From Bacillus sp. WMMC1349 (lineage in GTDB: Bacteria; Bacillota; Bacilli; Bacillales; Bacillaceae): a stretch of 64,000 nt of DNA. The DNA is taken from positions 1,160,001 to 1,224,000 of the forward strand of contig NZ_JABJUQ010000007.1 of NCBI RefSeq assembly GCF_013155385.1, given 5' to 3'. Positions 8,167 to 17,923 of this stretch are shown in pieces. The notes under the pieces are model-generated. The model was not told the origin of the DNA and did not search any database. It worked only from the letters and a program-made list of their open reading frames with translations. The translations under genes and the position numbers were made by a program. How positions within the stretch are numbered: position 1 is the first letter of the stretch; every line of letters starts with the position of its first letter.

Positions 8167-8802
8167 ATGGATGAAAAACAATGGGAGTATTTTTTAGCAC
8201 CCTATCGGCAAGCTGTAGAAGAATTGAAAGTTAAATTAAAAGGGATCAGAGCCCTTTATGAATATGAAGAAGAGCATTCACCGATTGAATTTGTAACGGG
8301 TCGGGTTAAGCCTGTGCCGAGTATTCTAGAGAAAGCAAAACGAAAAAATATTCCATTACATAATATTGAAAGTATGCAGGATATCGCCGGTCTTAGAATG
8401 ATGTGCCAGTTTTTTGAGGACATCCACGGTGTCGTGGAGATGCTGTTAGCACGAAAAGACTTTGCAGTCGTCGATAAGCGTGATTACATCAATGAACATA
8501 AAGAGAGCGGTTATCGTTCCTACCACCTTGTCATATTATATCCACTCCAGACCATCCATGGAGAAAAACAGATTTTGGTGGAAATCCAAATTCGAACACT
8601 GGCGATGAATTTTTGGGCAACGATTGAGCATTCTTTAAATTATAAGTACAGCGGCAATATTCCAGAAAAAGTGAAACTGCGGCTTCAGAGAGCTTCGGAA
8701 GCTGCTTCAAATCTCGATAAAGAAATGTCTGAGATCAGAGGTGAAATTCAAGAAGCGCAAGTGGCTTTCTCAAGAAAGAAAAAGAATGAGGATGATGGCT
8801 AG
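8167..8802 (+). CDS. yjbM: Small alarmone synthetase YjbM (RelQ, SAS1)
   Basis: A single-domain (p)ppGpp synthetase that transfers pyrophosphate from ATP to GDP or GTP. The product is 211 residues from the ATG at 8167 (after TGGGGGAAAG). The reading frame stays open upstream, but that part overlaps yjbL and lacks a ribosome site. RelA/SpoT synthetase motifs are seen: VTGRVKPVPSILEKA, IAGLRMM, ESGYRSYHLVI and EIQIRTLAMNFWATIEH. There is no hydrolase or TGS domain. It is followed 15 bases later by nadK, in a yjbL-yjbM-nadK-yjbO operon. Confidence 0.95.
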   Translation: MDEKQWEYFLAPYRQAVEELKVKLKGIRALYEYEEEHSPIEFVTGRVKPVPSILEKAKRKNIPLHNIESMQDIAGLRMMCQFFEDIHGVVEMLLARKDFAVVDKRDYINEHKESGYRSYHLVILYPLQTIHGEKQILVEIQIRTLAMNFWATIEHSLNYKYSGNIPEKVKLRLQRASEAASNLDKEMSEIRGEIQEAQVAFSRKKKNEDDG

Positions 8803-8817
8803 GGGTGAGATGGGAAA

Positions 8818-9618
8818 ATGAAATTTGCGGTATCGTCGAAAGGGAATACGGTGTCAGATGCGTTGAAAAACCGAATTGAAACATATTTGCTTGATTTTGG
8901 TCTTGAGAACGATGAACAAGAACCGGATATCATCATCTCTGTCGGAGGTGATGGAACACTTTTACACGCGTTTCATAAATATAGTGACCGCCTTGATAAA
9001 ACAGCGTTTGTCGGTGTTCATACAGGTCACCTTGGTTTTTATGCTGACTGGGTTCCAGATGAGATTGAAAAGCTGGTCATTGCAATCGCCAAAACGCCAT
9101 TTCAAGTCGTCGAATACCCCGTATTAGAAGTGATTGTCCGCTACAATGACGGGGGAAAAGAAGCAAGGTATTTGGCACTAAATGAGTGCACAATTAAAAG
9201 CATTGAAGGCACACTTGTGACAAATGTTGAAATAAAAGGGGAACTATTTGAAACATTCCGGGGAGACGGTCTTTGCCTATCGACACCTTCAGGAAGCACC
9301 GCTTACAATAAAGCGCTGGGCGGTGCCATTATCCATCCGTCAATTAGGGCGATTCAATTGGCTGAAATGGCATCCATCAATAACCGCGTCTTTCGGACTG
9401 TCGGCTCTCCTTTAATTTTGCCTGAACATCATACATGTGTCATCAAACCCATTAATGATGTGAATTTTCAAGTTTCAATTGATCACTTAACATTACTTTA
9501 TAAAGATGTTAAATCAATACAATGCCGTGTAGCAAGCGAGAATGTCAGATTTGCACGCTTTCGTCCATTTCCTTTTTGGAAGAGGGTGCAAGATTCTTTT
9601 ATTGGCAAGGGAGAATAA
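8818..9618 (+). CDS. nadK: NAD kinase
   Basis: Phosphorylates NAD+ to NADP+, an essential cytoplasmic reaction. The 266-residue product has the signature GGDGT at residues 43-47 and the second conserved motif [18 protein letters not shown]. The length matches B. subtilis NadF/PpnKA. It is preceded by GGGGTGAG and lies between the alarmone synthetase and the pseudouridine synthase gene, probably in one transcript. Confidence 0.96.
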   Translation: MKFAVSSKGNTVSDALKNRIETYLLDFGLENDEQEPDIIISVGGDGTLLHAFHKYSDRLDKTAFVGVHTGHLGFYADWVPDEIEKLVIAIAKTPFQVVEYPVLEVIVRYNDGGKEARYLALNECTIKSIEGTLVTNVEIKGELFETFRGDGLCLSTPSGSTAYNKALGGAIIHPSIRAIQLAEMASINNRVFRTVGSPLILPEHHTCVIKPINDVNFQVSIDHLTLLYKDVKSIQCRVASENVRFARFRPFPFWKRVQDSFIGKGE

Positions 9619-9624
9619 TTTGTT

Positions 9625-10515
9625 GTGTGTGACTTTTTTGTGAAACAAACGATAATGGGTAAAGAGCATGGCGTTTTGCTGAAGGACTATCTCCGGCATT
9701 TAGGAATTTCCAAGCGACTACTTGTGGACATCAAGTTTGGAGGCGGCGACCTTTTCATCAACGGAAAACATGTGACGGTCAGATATGTTCTTCAAAAAGG
9801 GGACGAGCTTGTGATTCGCTTTCCGCTTGAAAAGGTAAGCAAATCATTGCGTCCAGAAATGATCCCACTCGACATTTTATTTGAAGATGATCATGTTCTC
9901 GTCTTGAATAAGCAACCATACCTCTCATCCATTCCATCAAGAGAACATCCATCGGGAAGTCTTGCAAATGGGCTTATTCATTATTACAGACAAAATGGCT
10001 ATCAGGCGACAGTTCATTTAGTAAGCCGGCTTGATCGTGATACTTCAGGGGTGATGTTAGTTGCTAAACATCGTTTTTCCCATTCACTTTTGTCAAATTT
10101 TCAAAAAGATGGACAAGTCAAACGGGAATACCGTGCGATTGTTCAAGGACTGATCAGAGTAGAACAGGGAACGATCGATGCTCCGATCGGTAGAAAAACG
10201 GATAGTATTATTGAACGTGCAGTCATTTCAGAAGGTCAAAAAGCAGTGACTCATTTTAAGGTGAACAATCGGATTGGAGATTTGACTGATGTTTCACTTC
10301 ATTTGGAAACAGGAAGAACTCATCAGATTCGTGTTCACATGAGTCATATCGGACACCCGCTTTGTGGCGATACATTATACGGAGGCAGTCGTACTTTGAT
10401 TAACAGACAGGCACTTCATAGTGAAAAACTAACCTTTATACATCCATTCACCAGAGAAGAACTGACATTTGAAGCCCCACCCCCGCAAGATATTCAGCAA
10501 TTATTAGAAGGATAG
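9625..10515 (+). CDS. yjbO: RluA-family pseudouridine synthase YjbO
   Basis: Isomerises uridine to pseudouridine in structured RNA. The exact target base is not known from the sequence. The 296-residue protein has a short S4-like N-terminus (about residues 15-70) and the catalytic motif R-L-D-R-D-T-S-G at 135-142 with Asp137. ETGRTHQIRVHM and HPLCGDTLYGG further support the RluA group. A GTG start at 9625 is used after AAGGGAGAA, 6 bases beyond the nadK stop. It ends at a terminator and is the last gene of the operon. Confidence 0.93.
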   Translation: MCDFFVKQTIMGKEHGVLLKDYLRHLGISKRLLVDIKFGGGDLFINGKHVTVRYVLQKGDELVIRFPLEKVSKSLRPEMIPLDILFEDDHVLVLNKQPYLSSIPSREHPSGSLANGLIHYYRQNGYQATVHLVSRLDRDTSGVMLVAKHRFSHSLLSNFQKDGQVKREYRAIVQGLIRVEQGTIDAPIGRKTDSIIERAVISEGQKAVTHFKVNNRIGDLTDVSLHLETGRTHQIRVHMSHIGHPLCGDTLYGGSRTLINRQALHSEKLTFIHPFTREELTFEAPPPQDIQQLLEG

Positions 10516-10548
10516 TTAGTTGATGGATGTAGGTGGAGTGTGAAGGCT

Positions 10549-10586
10549 AAAGCCAAATTTCTTACTAAAGGGAATTTGGCTTTTTA
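10549..10586 (+). terminator. Terminator after yjbO
   Basis: AAAGCCAAATT (10549-10559) pairs with AATTTGGCTTT, followed by a T run, about 35 bases after the yjbO stop. Confidence 0.88.
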
Positions 10587-11014
10587 AATTTTTTCAATCA
10601 AATATTTCTTTTTCAGTATCATTCATCGAATTGAATACAAGTTGAATAAAAGCCCTAGGGTGGTGGTTAACGTTACTTTTATGGTTCGATCTTCAAAGAA
10701 TGATTTACTAAATATGACGTTTACTCTTGTTACGATATTTCTTTAAACGGCGGGCGCAATAGCTGAAAAGGGGTAACAGGGCAAAGATGTGTATATACAG
10801 AAATAATTGGGATTGTGGGAAATTGTTGTTAAATGATGTGTGGTGGATTAAACTAGTCTATATTAGATCGTGATAAAGGAACTTTTGGCTGGGGAATTGT
10901 CATCACATCAAGTATAGTGATAACTAAAGATGTAACAGATCGTGTTGTTGCTTGTTAATACATGGGCAAGCGGCTTAGAGGTTCTGTCCACGAATGGTTT
11001 GAGGAGGGAACAAT
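10587..11014. other. Gene-poor stretch upstream of fra
   Basis: About 430 bases with no supported gene. All frames are broken by stop codons. Nothing recognisable was found beyond an AGGAGGG ribosome site for the following gene and AT-rich segments that could hold its promoter. It may be decayed coding sequence. Confidence 0.5.
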
Positions 11015-11386
11015 ATGGAAGTTTTTACAGCATATTTAGAGAGTATTGATAACCCGCAACATCGGTCACGAACAAATGAAGTGTTAGCTTGGGTTACAAA
11101 GGAATTCCCCACTTTAATGCCGGTCATGAAGTGGAATCAGCCTATGTTTACCGATCATGGCACATATATTATCGGCTTTAGCACAGCTAAACATCATTTA
11201 GCTGTTGCCCCTGAAAAGGAAGGGATTATCCATTTTTCTGTTGAAATTGTCCAGGCTGGCTATGAACATAGCCAGCAGTTGCTACGTTTCCCATGGGATC
11301 GTCCGGTTGATTTCTCACTACTTAAGAAAATGATCGAGTATAATATTTCGGATAAGGCGGACTGTTCAACATTTTGGCGGAAATAG
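11015..11386 (+). CDS. fra: Frataxin-like iron chaperone Fra (YdhG)
   Basis: A small cytoplasmic DUF1801-family protein. The B. subtilis homologue (Fra/YdhG) is a frataxin-like iron chaperone that supplies iron for Fe-S cluster and haem synthesis. The 123-residue product carries KWNQPMFTDHGTYIIGFS, KHHLAVAPE and the C-terminal KADCSTFWRK typical of this family. The start follows GAGGAGGG. In B. subtilis fra lies elsewhere, so its position between yjbO and prpE differs from that genome. Confidence 0.9.
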   Translation: MEVFTAYLESIDNPQHRSRTNEVLAWVTKEFPTLMPVMKWNQPMFTDHGTYIIGFSTAKHHLAVAPEKEGIIHFSVEIVQAGYEHSQQLLRFPWDRPVDFSLLKKMIEYNISDKADCSTFWRK

Positions 11387-11434
11387 CAGGAGAGGGAACT
11401 GCAGGAAAAGAGTAAAATAGTTAAAACTTATGGC

Positions 11435-11520
11435 AAGATTGCTGACATATCAGTGTTTGTTAAATGTGAAAAGGGCGTCCAATAGTCAAAAATCGACTTA
11501 TTGGACAGCCCCCTTTTCAT
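11435..11520. repeat. Terminator repeat, copy 1 (prpE 3' end)
   Basis: This block of about 85 bp is nearly identical to 50202-50285. It contains ATTGCTGA, TTTGTTAAA and a long hairpin (GGGCGTCCAATAGTC with GACTTATTGGACAGCCC, 11473-11512) flanked by AAAA and TTTT. The hairpin can terminate in both directions. On the minus strand it directly follows the prpE stop codon. Confidence 0.8.
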
Positions 11521-12264
11521 TTATTCCTCATAAGAGCGAAATCTTGATTCATCAAATGGTAATGATGAAGGAACAGATTCAGTAATTAACTCGGGGAATC
11601 TGAAGGCTGTTAAGCGGTTGCCAAACACACAGCCTGTATCAATATTAATCGTATGATGAATCATTCGCGGTGTTTTGACTGGGGTATGGCCATAAACGAC
11701 CCATGGGTTGCCACCGTAATCGATAGCCCAATCCCGTCTAACAGGTCGTCCGTCAGGCAGCGTTTCCCCTGTTATATCACCGTATAGTACAAATTGTTTT
11801 ACCTTTCCGCTCGGTTTTTTGCCAATGTCTTCAGCTTTAATACCGGCATGAGCAACAACGAGCTGACCGTCGTGCAAAATATCATAAAGTGGTGCACGTT
11901 CATAGAGACGAATGAAAAGCTCTCTAATATACGCTTGTTCTTTAAGTGGGAGTTGCTTGTATTCAGCTGCTGTCGTTTCAATACCATGCATCAGTTTGAC
12001 TGGATTACCTTTAAAAAAGCGATATAGCTTATTGCAGTGGTTGCCCGGGACATAGCGCACCACACCTTTTTCAACTGCATGTGCGACAAATTGAACAACA
12101 TCGAGTGATTTCGGTCCTCTGTCAGTTAAATCTCCAAGAAAGACAAGTGTTCTGTTTTCGGGATGAACAGGTAAACTAGATTGGAGAGAGTATCCGAGTT
12201 TGTTAATTAATGTGATCATTTCATCGTAACAGCCGTGAACATCGCCAATCACATCATAATTCAT
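11521..12264 (-). CDS. prpE: Bis(5'-nucleosyl)-tetraphosphatase PrpE
   Basis: A calcineurin-like metallophosphatase. B. subtilis PrpE hydrolyses Ap4A and shows protein phosphatase activity, and influences spore germination. The 247-residue product has the PPP-type metal motifs GDVHG (residues 7-11), GDLTDRGP and GNHCNK, then VVYGHTPV near the C-terminus. The start at 12264 is placed after GGAGGTAAAT. A GTG/ATG extension to 12276 has no better signal. It is transcribed alone and ends in a duplicated terminator element. Confidence 0.93.
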   Translation of the reverse strand: MNYDVIGDVHGCYDEMITLINKLGYSLQSSLPVHPENRTLVFLGDLTDRGPKSLDVVQFVAHAVEKGVVRYVPGNHCNKLYRFFKGNPVKLMHGIETTAAEYKQLPLKEQAYIRELFIRLYERAPLYDILHDGQLVVAHAGIKAEDIGKKPSGKVKQFVLYGDITGETLPDGRPVRRDWAIDYGGNPWVVYGHTPVKTPRMIHHTINIDTGCVFGNRLTAFRFPELITESVPSSLPFDESRFRSYEE

Positions 12265-12475
12265 ATTTACCTCCAACTATTCCATTGAATGTTCTATGTT
12301 TATCATGGTCTAAGCATGATGAATTGATGAACGCTGTTTTTTTCCAGATAGAAAATCAAGCATATCACTTTTTTTTCTTGCTCAGCATTGTTAAAATCGT
12401 TCTTTATAAGTTGTGAAAAATACGAACCTTTTGCTTTGATTTAGGGAACGATAAGGTTTTAGGAGGTACCAATAA

Positions 12476-14320
12476 ATGGAGCATGCATCTGTTTCATCAT
12501 TAGTCGTTGTACTTATTATTGCATTTTTAACCCCAATCTTGCTACATCGGTTAAAACTTGGCATTCCTGTGGTTGTAGCAGAGATCATCATGGGTCTTTT
12601 TATCGGTAAAAGCGGTTTAAACCTTGTCACTGTCCATGATACATGGTTGGAGACATTATCGATGCTTGGCTTTATCTTTTTAATGTTTTTAAGTGGTTTA
12701 GAAATTGATTTTTCTGCATTTGAAAAAGGGAAGAAAAAGCAGACTCTTCAAAATGGAAAGACAGCGCCTCATACATTCAAAACAGCGCTGATTGTATTTA
12801 CAGGCATTTTTATTTTATCACTTGCTCTTTCATACGGTTTCGTTTGGGCCGGATTTATTGATAATGCTTTTTTAATGACACTGATTATTTCGACCATTTC
12901 ACTTGGTGTTGTCGTTCCGACGCTGAAGGAAGAACGGCTGATGAAAACAAATATTGGTCAAATTATTTTGCTTGTGGCTGTGATCGCTGATTTAGTAACG
13001 ATGATCTTATTAGCTGTGTTCGCATCAATTTATAGTGATGAAAGTAACAATATGTGGCTTTTGATCATTTTGTTTGCAGCCGGTGTGGTCCTGTATTTGT
13101 TTGGCAGAGTATTTAAACATCGTTCATTTGTTGAGGTGTTGTCAAAGGGAACGATTCAAATCGGCACAAGAGCCATTTTTACCTTAATTATCGTTTTGGT
13201 GGCCTTGTCAGAATCATTAGGAGCTGAAAATATTTTAGGCGCCTTTTTAGCTGGAGTACTTGTGTCTCTGCTTTCTCCCAATAAAGAACTCGTACAACAG
13301 CTCGATTCATTTGGTTATGGTTTTTTAATTCCGATCTTTTTTGTGATGACAGGCGTCAAATTGGATATTTGGTCATTGTTTGAAAATCCGAAAATTTTAG
13401 TGATGATCCCGCTTCTCTTTATTGCACTGTTGTTGAGTAAAACGGTTCCAGCGCTGGTTTTATACAAATGGTATGATTTCAAAAAAGTGCTGGCTTCAGG
13501 TTTTCTGCTGACTTCAACGCTGTCTCTCGTTATCGCTGCAACAACGATCGGCGAACGGATAGGCATAATCGATGCCCAAATGTCAGGAGCGCTTATTTTA
13601 GTTGCTGTCATCACATGTATTATTACACCTGTTGTTTTTAAAAAATGGATGCCAAAAACAGAACATGAAATTGAACAGAAAACAGTCACCTTTATCGGTG
13701 CTAATCAAATGACACTGCCTGTTACACTTGAGCTTTCACCGCAAGAATACAATGTTAGGGTTCTGCATATGTATCAAGAAAACAAAGAAGAAATGATGAA
13801 CGATTCTGTTTTTGATGTCGAAATTTTACCTGACTATGAATATGACACCCTTCAATCTTTTGCCGTCTTTGATACAGATATCCTAGTTGTAGCGACAGGA
13901 AATGAAGAACGGAACATCGGCATTGCGCTTTTCGGACAAAATCAGAAGGTAAAAAGAATCATCGCCCGCGCTGATACACCAAAAGCTGAGGCGGAATTAA
14001 AAGAGAACGGAATCGAAGTATTTTCGATTATGTTGTCAACGAAAACATTGCTGCGTGCTTTGATTGAAGCACCTGGTGTGATGAAATTGCTAACACATCA
14101 GGATACGTCATTGTTTGAAATCAACATTAACAATGAACGATTTGATCGTGTGTTGTTAAGAGAATTCCCTTTTACAGGAGATGTGATCTTTGTCCGGATT
14201 TTTCGGGGCATTGACAGCATTGTTCCTCACGGTGATACGATGTTGCAAGTGGGCGACCGTTTGATCGCCACCGGTTCCCGTGAATATATTGCAGAATTGA
14301 AAAAAATCCTTGAAGACTGA
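12476..14320 (+). CDS. yjbQ: CPA2-type monovalent cation/proton antiporter YjbQ
   Basis: An inner-membrane antiporter of the CPA2 (KefB-like) family. The 614-residue product has about 12 hydrophobic segments up to residue 395, with the family features EIIMGLFIGKSGL and FLSGLEIDF. A cytosolic Rossmann-like/RCK region follows (about 400-520) and a TrkA_C domain at the end (about 535-614), expected to gate transport in response to a nucleotide ligand. Potassium or sodium specificity cannot be read from the sequence. The start follows AGGAGGTACC. The thiamine operon promoter begins just after the stop. Confidence 0.92.
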   Translation: MEHASVSSLVVVLIIAFLTPILLHRLKLGIPVVVAEIIMGLFIGKSGLNLVTVHDTWLETLSMLGFIFLMFLSGLEIDFSAFEKGKKKQTLQNGKTAPHTFKTALIVFTGIFILSLALSYGFVWAGFIDNAFLMTLIISTISLGVVVPTLKEERLMKTNIGQIILLVAVIADLVTMILLAVFASIYSDESNNMWLLIILFAAGVVLYLFGRVFKHRSFVEVLSKGTIQIGTRAIFTLIIVLVALSESLGAENILGAFLAGVLVSLLSPNKELVQQLDSFGYGFLIPIFFVMTGVKLDIWSLFENPKILVMIPLLFIALLLSKTVPALVLYKWYDFKKVLASGFLLTSTLSLVIAATTIGERIGIIDAQMSGALILVAVITCIITPVVFKKWMPKTEHEIEQKTVTFIGANQMTLPVTLELSPQEYNVRVLHMYQENKEEMMNDSVFDVEILPDYEYDTLQSFAVFDTDILVVATGNEERNIGIALFGQNQKVKRIIARADTPKAEAELKENGIEVFSIMLSTKTLLRALIEAPGVMKLLTHQDTSLFEININNERFDRVLLREFPFTGDVIFVRIFRGIDSIVPHGDTMLQVGDRLIATGSREYIAELKKILED

Positions 14321-14324
14321 TAGC

Positions 14325-14352
14325 TTGACCATTTTGTCATTCGTGTTAAGAT
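14325..14352 (+). promoter_or_regulatory. Thiamine operon promoter
   Basis: TTGACC (14325-14330), a 16-bp spacer and TAAGAT (14347-14352) lie about 30 bases before the TPP aptamer, consistent with a SigA promoter. Confidence 0.6.
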
Positions 14353-14383
14353 AAAAGTATAGCTAAATAAAAAGAAATGTTTT

Positions 14384-14475
14384 CCACTAGGGGAGTCCTT
14401 CATAAGGGCTGAGATAAAAGTGTGACTTTTAGACCCTCATAACCTGAACAGGTTCAAACCTGCGTAGGGAAGTGG
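14384..14475 (+). promoter_or_regulatory. TPP riboswitch (THI box)
   Basis: The conserved thi-box elements appear in order: CCACTAGGGGAGTCC at the 5' side, GGGCTGAGA, ACCCTCATAACCTGAACAGG, and CTGCGTAGGGAAGTGG closing the P1 stem. GGAAGTGG (14468-14475) can pair either with the 5' CCACT to close the aptamer or with CCACTTTCC (14511-14519) in the terminator. TPP binding would therefore favour termination before tenA. Confidence 0.96.
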
Positions 14476-14508
14476 CAAGGTATTTGCCGATTCATTTTGC
14501 GAATTCCA

Positions 14509-14537
14509 AACCACTTTCCTATGGGGAGTGGTTTTTT
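14509..14537 (+). terminator. TPP-controlled terminator
   Basis: AACCACT (14509-14515) pairs with AGTGGTT (14527-14533), followed by a T run. Its 5' arm is complementary to the 3' end of the TPP aptamer, giving mutually exclusive structures. Confidence 0.9.
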
Positions 14538-14569
14538 CATTTTTAATCAACTGAAGGGAGAGTCTTGAC

Positions 14570-15271
14570 ATGAAATTTTCAGAAGAGTGTCGAAAAAGTG
14601 CTGCAAAATGGTGGGAAGGCAGTTTTGATCATCCATTTATTAAGGGAATAGGAGATGGTACGTTAGCGCTTGATCGCTTTCAATACTATGTTCTACAAGA
14701 TTCCTATTATTTAACCCACTTTGCCAAGATTCAAACGTTTGCTGCGGCAAATGCGGATGATTTATATGTTACAAGCCGAATGGCAGAACATGCAAAAGGG
14801 ACTTATGAATCTGAGCTGTCACTACATAGAAAATTTGTCAAGTTATTGGGTATAACAGAAGATCAAAAGAACATGTTTCAGCCATCACCAACAGCCTATG
14901 CTTACACATCCCATATGTACCGTTCTGTTTTAAGCGGCAGTTTTCCAGAAATTCTTGCCGCTTTGCTTCCTTGTTACTGGCTTTACTATGAAGTCGGTGA
15001 AACATTGAAACCATGTAAGCCGAAAAACGAAATCTATCAAGAATGGATTGCTACATATGGAGGAGATTGGTTTAAAAAACTCGTGACTGAACAGGTTGAT
15101 CGCTTTGATCAACTAGCTGAAAAAAATAGCGCTGAAACTCGGCTGAAGATGAAAGAAAACTTTGTGATTTCAAGTTATTACGAATATAAGTTTTGGAACA
15201 TGGCATATGAAAAAGAAGGCTGGTCAAAAAACGGGGTGAAACCATTTGCAACTACATGCAATCACAGATAA
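14570..15271 (+). CDS. tenA: Aminopyrimidine aminohydrolase / thiaminase II TenA
   Basis: Salvages the pyrimidine part of degraded thiamine by hydrolysing aminomethyl- or formylamino-aminopyrimidine to HMP. The 233-residue all-helical product has the catalytic Cys135 in LLPCYWLYYEVGE. QYYVLQDSYYL and the C-terminal ENFVISSYYEYKFWNMAY are also typical. It is the first gene after the TPP riboswitch and overlaps tenI by 26 bases. Confidence 0.96.
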   Translation: MKFSEECRKSAAKWWEGSFDHPFIKGIGDGTLALDRFQYYVLQDSYYLTHFAKIQTFAAANADDLYVTSRMAEHAKGTYESELSLHRKFVKLLGITEDQKNMFQPSPTAYAYTSHMYRSVLSGSFPEILAALLPCYWLYYEVGETLKPCKPKNEIYQEWIATYGGDWFKKLVTEQVDRFDQLAEKNSAETRLKMKENFVISSYYEYKFWNMAYEKEGWSKNGVKPFATTCNHR

Positions 15272-15863
15272 CCGTCATTCATGGGCAGAACTTGCAACCA
15301 AAATCATGACTATTAAAGATGCAGTAGATTTCATTCATATTCGTGAAAGATCAAAAAACGTAAACGATATTTCACGATTAATCGAACATTTGCTTGATTA
15401 TGGGGTTGATAAACGAAAACTGATCATCAATGACAGGGTAGATATTGCCTTATTTCATCATATCCATCAAGTGCAGCTTCCCGCTCATAGTTTTTCTGTC
15501 AAAACCGTGAGAAATCATTTTCCTCATTTGAAAATTGGAAAGTCTGTACATTCCATTTCAGAAGCTGTTCAGGCAGAAAAAGAAGGTGCCGATTATGTGA
15601 TGTTTGGACATATTTTTGCAACTGACAGCAAAAAGGGGCAGGCAGGAAGGGGAACAGATTGTTTGGCTCAAGTGAAGCAAGCTGTTGATATTCCTGTGGT
15701 GGCAATTGGTGGAATTACAGACAAACGAATCCCCGAAGTGCAAGTGGTCAACCCAGAGGGGATTGCAGTGATGTCAGCCATTTTTTCTAAAGATGATCCT
15801 CTAGAAGCAGTTGAATGTCTTGCTTGTCATCTGAACGGAGTTCCTTATGAAGAAACACTATGA
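15246..15863 (+). CDS. tenI: Thiazole tautomerase TenI
   Basis: A TIM-barrel protein of the ThiE superfamily that aromatises the thiazole carboxylate phosphate made by ThiG. It lacks thiamine-phosphate synthase activity in B. subtilis. The 205-residue product begins MQLHAITDNRHSW and contains GADYVMFGHIFATDSKKG and VVAIGGI, the phosphate-binding loop. Its start lies inside the end of tenA and its end overlaps thiO by 17 bases, indicating translational coupling through the operon. Confidence 0.94.
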   Translation: MQLHAITDNRHSWAELATKIMTIKDAVDFIHIRERSKNVNDISRLIEHLLDYGVDKRKLIINDRVDIALFHHIHQVQLPAHSFSVKTVRNHFPHLKIGKSVHSISEAVQAEKEGADYVMFGHIFATDSKKGQAGRGTDCLAQVKQAVDIPVVAIGGITDKRIPEVQVVNPEGIAVMSAIFSKDDPLEAVECLACHLNGVPYEETL

Positions 15864-16953
15864 AGTGATTGTTGTCGGAGGAGGAATTATTGGTACGTCA
15901 ATTGCTTATCATCTTGCAAAAACGGGAAAGAAAACGGCTGTTTTTGAAAGTGGGGAAGTTGGAAAAAAAGCAACACATGCTGCTGCAGGAATGCTTGGTG
16001 CCCATGCTGAATGTGATAAGCCCGGAACGTTTTTTCAATTTGCTAGAGCAAGTCAACAAGTTTATCAACAACTGACAATTGAATTAAAAAACAATAGCGG
16101 GATTGATATTAGACGACATGATGGAGGAATTCTGAAGATCGCCTTTACAGAAAGCGATCGAGAACGTCTGATGCGAATGGCCGCTTTGGATTCTGCTGAA
16201 TGGCTAACAGCTGAGCAAGTTGTTGATATGGAGCCTGATGTAACAAAAGATATCATCGGCGCAAATTTTATTGCAGATGATGTTCATGTGGAGCCCATTG
16301 CTGTCTGCAAAGCGTTCGCTAAAGGAGCCAGACTGTTTGGTGCTGACATCTTCGAATACACTCCTGTCATCGCAATTGATACAGATTCAGGTGTTCAAAT
16401 TCAAACTGCTCTAGGCACAGTGGAAGCAGAACATATTGTGATTGCATGTGGTGTATGGAGTGGTCCTTTTTTAAAACAACTAGGGATCAATAAGAGTTTT
16501 TATCCTGTAAAAGGTGAGTGTCTATCCGTTTGGAATGATCGGATTCCTTTAAAAAGAACGCTCTATCATGATCATTGTTACATAGTCCCGCGTCATAACG
16601 GCAAGCTGATTGTCGGTGCAACAATGAAACCAAGGAATTGGGATGAGCGGCCAGAGCTGGGGGGGATTAAAGCAATGATCGAAAAAGCGAAAACAATGCT
16701 TCCTGATATTGATAAGCTGAAAATCGATCGGTGTTGGGCAGGACTAAGGCCGGCAACAGTGGATGGAAATCCTTATATTGGCTGCCATCCTCAAAACAAC
16801 CGAATTTTATTTGCCGCAGGGCATTTCAGAAACGGGATTTTGTTAGCGCCAGCTACTGGCGAAATGATTAGGGATCTGATCATTGGAGAACCGGTTAAAC
16901 CGGCATGGCTAGAAGCGTTTAAACTAGAGCGAACGGAGGTTGTGATTGAGTGA
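15847..16953 (+). CDS. thiO: Glycine oxidase ThiO
   Basis: A FAD flavoenzyme that oxidises glycine to the imine needed for thiazole formation. The 368-residue product has the N-terminal dinucleotide-binding motif VIVVGGGIIG (residues 8-17), then a DAO-family fold with RHDGGILKIA, and GLRPATVDGNPYIG with FAAGHFRNGILLAPATG near the C-terminus. It overlaps tenI upstream and thiS downstream by 4 bases. Confidence 0.95.
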   Translation: MKKHYEVIVVGGGIIGTSIAYHLAKTGKKTAVFESGEVGKKATHAAAGMLGAHAECDKPGTFFQFARASQQVYQQLTIELKNNSGIDIRRHDGGILKIAFTESDRERLMRMAALDSAEWLTAEQVVDMEPDVTKDIIGANFIADDVHVEPIAVCKAFAKGARLFGADIFEYTPVIAIDTDSGVQIQTALGTVEAEHIVIACGVWSGPFLKQLGINKSFYPVKGECLSVWNDRIPLKRTLYHDHCYIVPRHNGKLIVGATMKPRNWDERPELGGIKAMIEKAKTMLPDIDKLKIDRCWAGLRPATVDGNPYIGCHPQNNRILFAAGHFRNGILLAPATGEMIRDLIIGEPVKPAWLEAFKLERTEVVIE

Positions 16954-17153
16954 ACATTCAACTAAATGGTCGGAAAATCGAATGGCAAAATGACGGGAGA
17001 ACAATATCTGATTTACTCGTCTTTTATCAGTTGGACAACCGGGTGGTTGTTGTTGAAAGGAACAAACAAATTGTTGCGAAAGAACAGTATCATAAGGTTG
17101 AATTTGAAGATGATGATGTCATTGAAATTGTACATTTTGTTGGAGGGGGATAA
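16950..17153 (+). CDS. thiS: Sulphur carrier protein ThiS
   Basis: A 67-residue ubiquitin-like carrier whose C-terminal Gly-Gly is adenylated by ThiF and then thiocarboxylated. The sequence ends VHFVGGG. A GTG start at 16950 overlaps the thiO stop. The stop overlaps the first ATG of thiG. Confidence 0.95.
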   Translation: MNIQLNGRKIEWQNDGRTISDLLVFYQLDNRVVVVERNKQIVAKEQYHKVEFEDDDVIEIVHFVGGG

Positions 17154-17923
17154 TGATGTTAAAGATTGCTAATCAACAGTTTTCATCAAGGTTATTGCTT
17201 GGAACAGGAAAATATCCGTCATTTGATATTCAAAAAGAAGCAGTGCGCGTCTCAGAGTCAGAAATTCTTACTTTTGCCGTCAGACGGATGAATATTTTTA
17301 AAGAATCACAACCGAATTTTTTAGAACAGCTTGATTTAAGTCATTTTACATTATTACCTAATACAGCAGGGGCAAAAACGGCAGAAGAAGCAGTGCGGAT
17401 TGCCAGACTTGCAAAAGCATCCGGTCTTTGTGATATGGTGAAAGTGGAAGTGATCGGCTGTGACCGTTCACTACTGCCTGACCCTGTTGAAACATTAAAA
17501 GCATCTGAAGCTCTGCTTGAAGAAGGCTTTATTGTGTTGCCATATACATCAGATGATGTTGTTCTGGCCAGAAAACTAGAACAACTTGGTGTACATGCGA
17601 TTATGCCAGGGGCTTCTCCAATCGGATCAGGGCAGGGTATTATTAATCCGCTCAACCTTTCATTCATCATTGATCAGGCTAAAATTCCGGTTATCGTTGA
17701 TGCTGGGATCGGTTCACCGAAAGATGCAGCATATGCAATGGAATTGGGAGCAGATGGTGTTTTACTGAATACGGCTGTCAGCGGTGCAAAAGATCCAGTG
17801 AAAATGGCACTGGCTATGAAGCTTGCGGTTGAAGCAGGCAGGCTTGGATATCTTGCCGGAAGAATACCTGAAAAGAACTACGGTATCGCCTCTAGCCCAG
17901 AAGAAGGGATGTTACCATCTTGA
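17153..17923 (+). CDS. thiG: Thiazole synthase ThiG
   Basis: Forms the thiazole phosphate ring from deoxyxylulose phosphate, dehydroglycine and ThiS thiocarboxylate. The 256-residue TIM-barrel protein has the Schiff-base lysine Lys97 in [10 protein letters not shown]. Family motifs [30 protein letters not shown] and [20 protein letters not shown] are also visible. The first two codons are both ATG. The gene follows thiS by overlap and itself overlaps the thiF start. Confidence 0.97.
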   Translation: MMLKIANQQFSSRLLLGTGKYPSFDIQKEAVRVSESEILTFAVRRMNIFKESQPNFLEQLDLSHFTLLPNTAGAKTAEEAVRIARLAKASGLCDMVKVEVIGCDRSLLPDPVETLKASEALLEEGFIVLPYTSDDVVLARKLEQLGVHAIMPGASPIGSGQGIINPLNLSFIIDQAKIPVIVDAGIGSPKDAAYAMELGADGVLLNTAVSGAKDPVKMALAMKLAVEAGRLGYLAGRIPEKNYGIASSPEEGMLPS

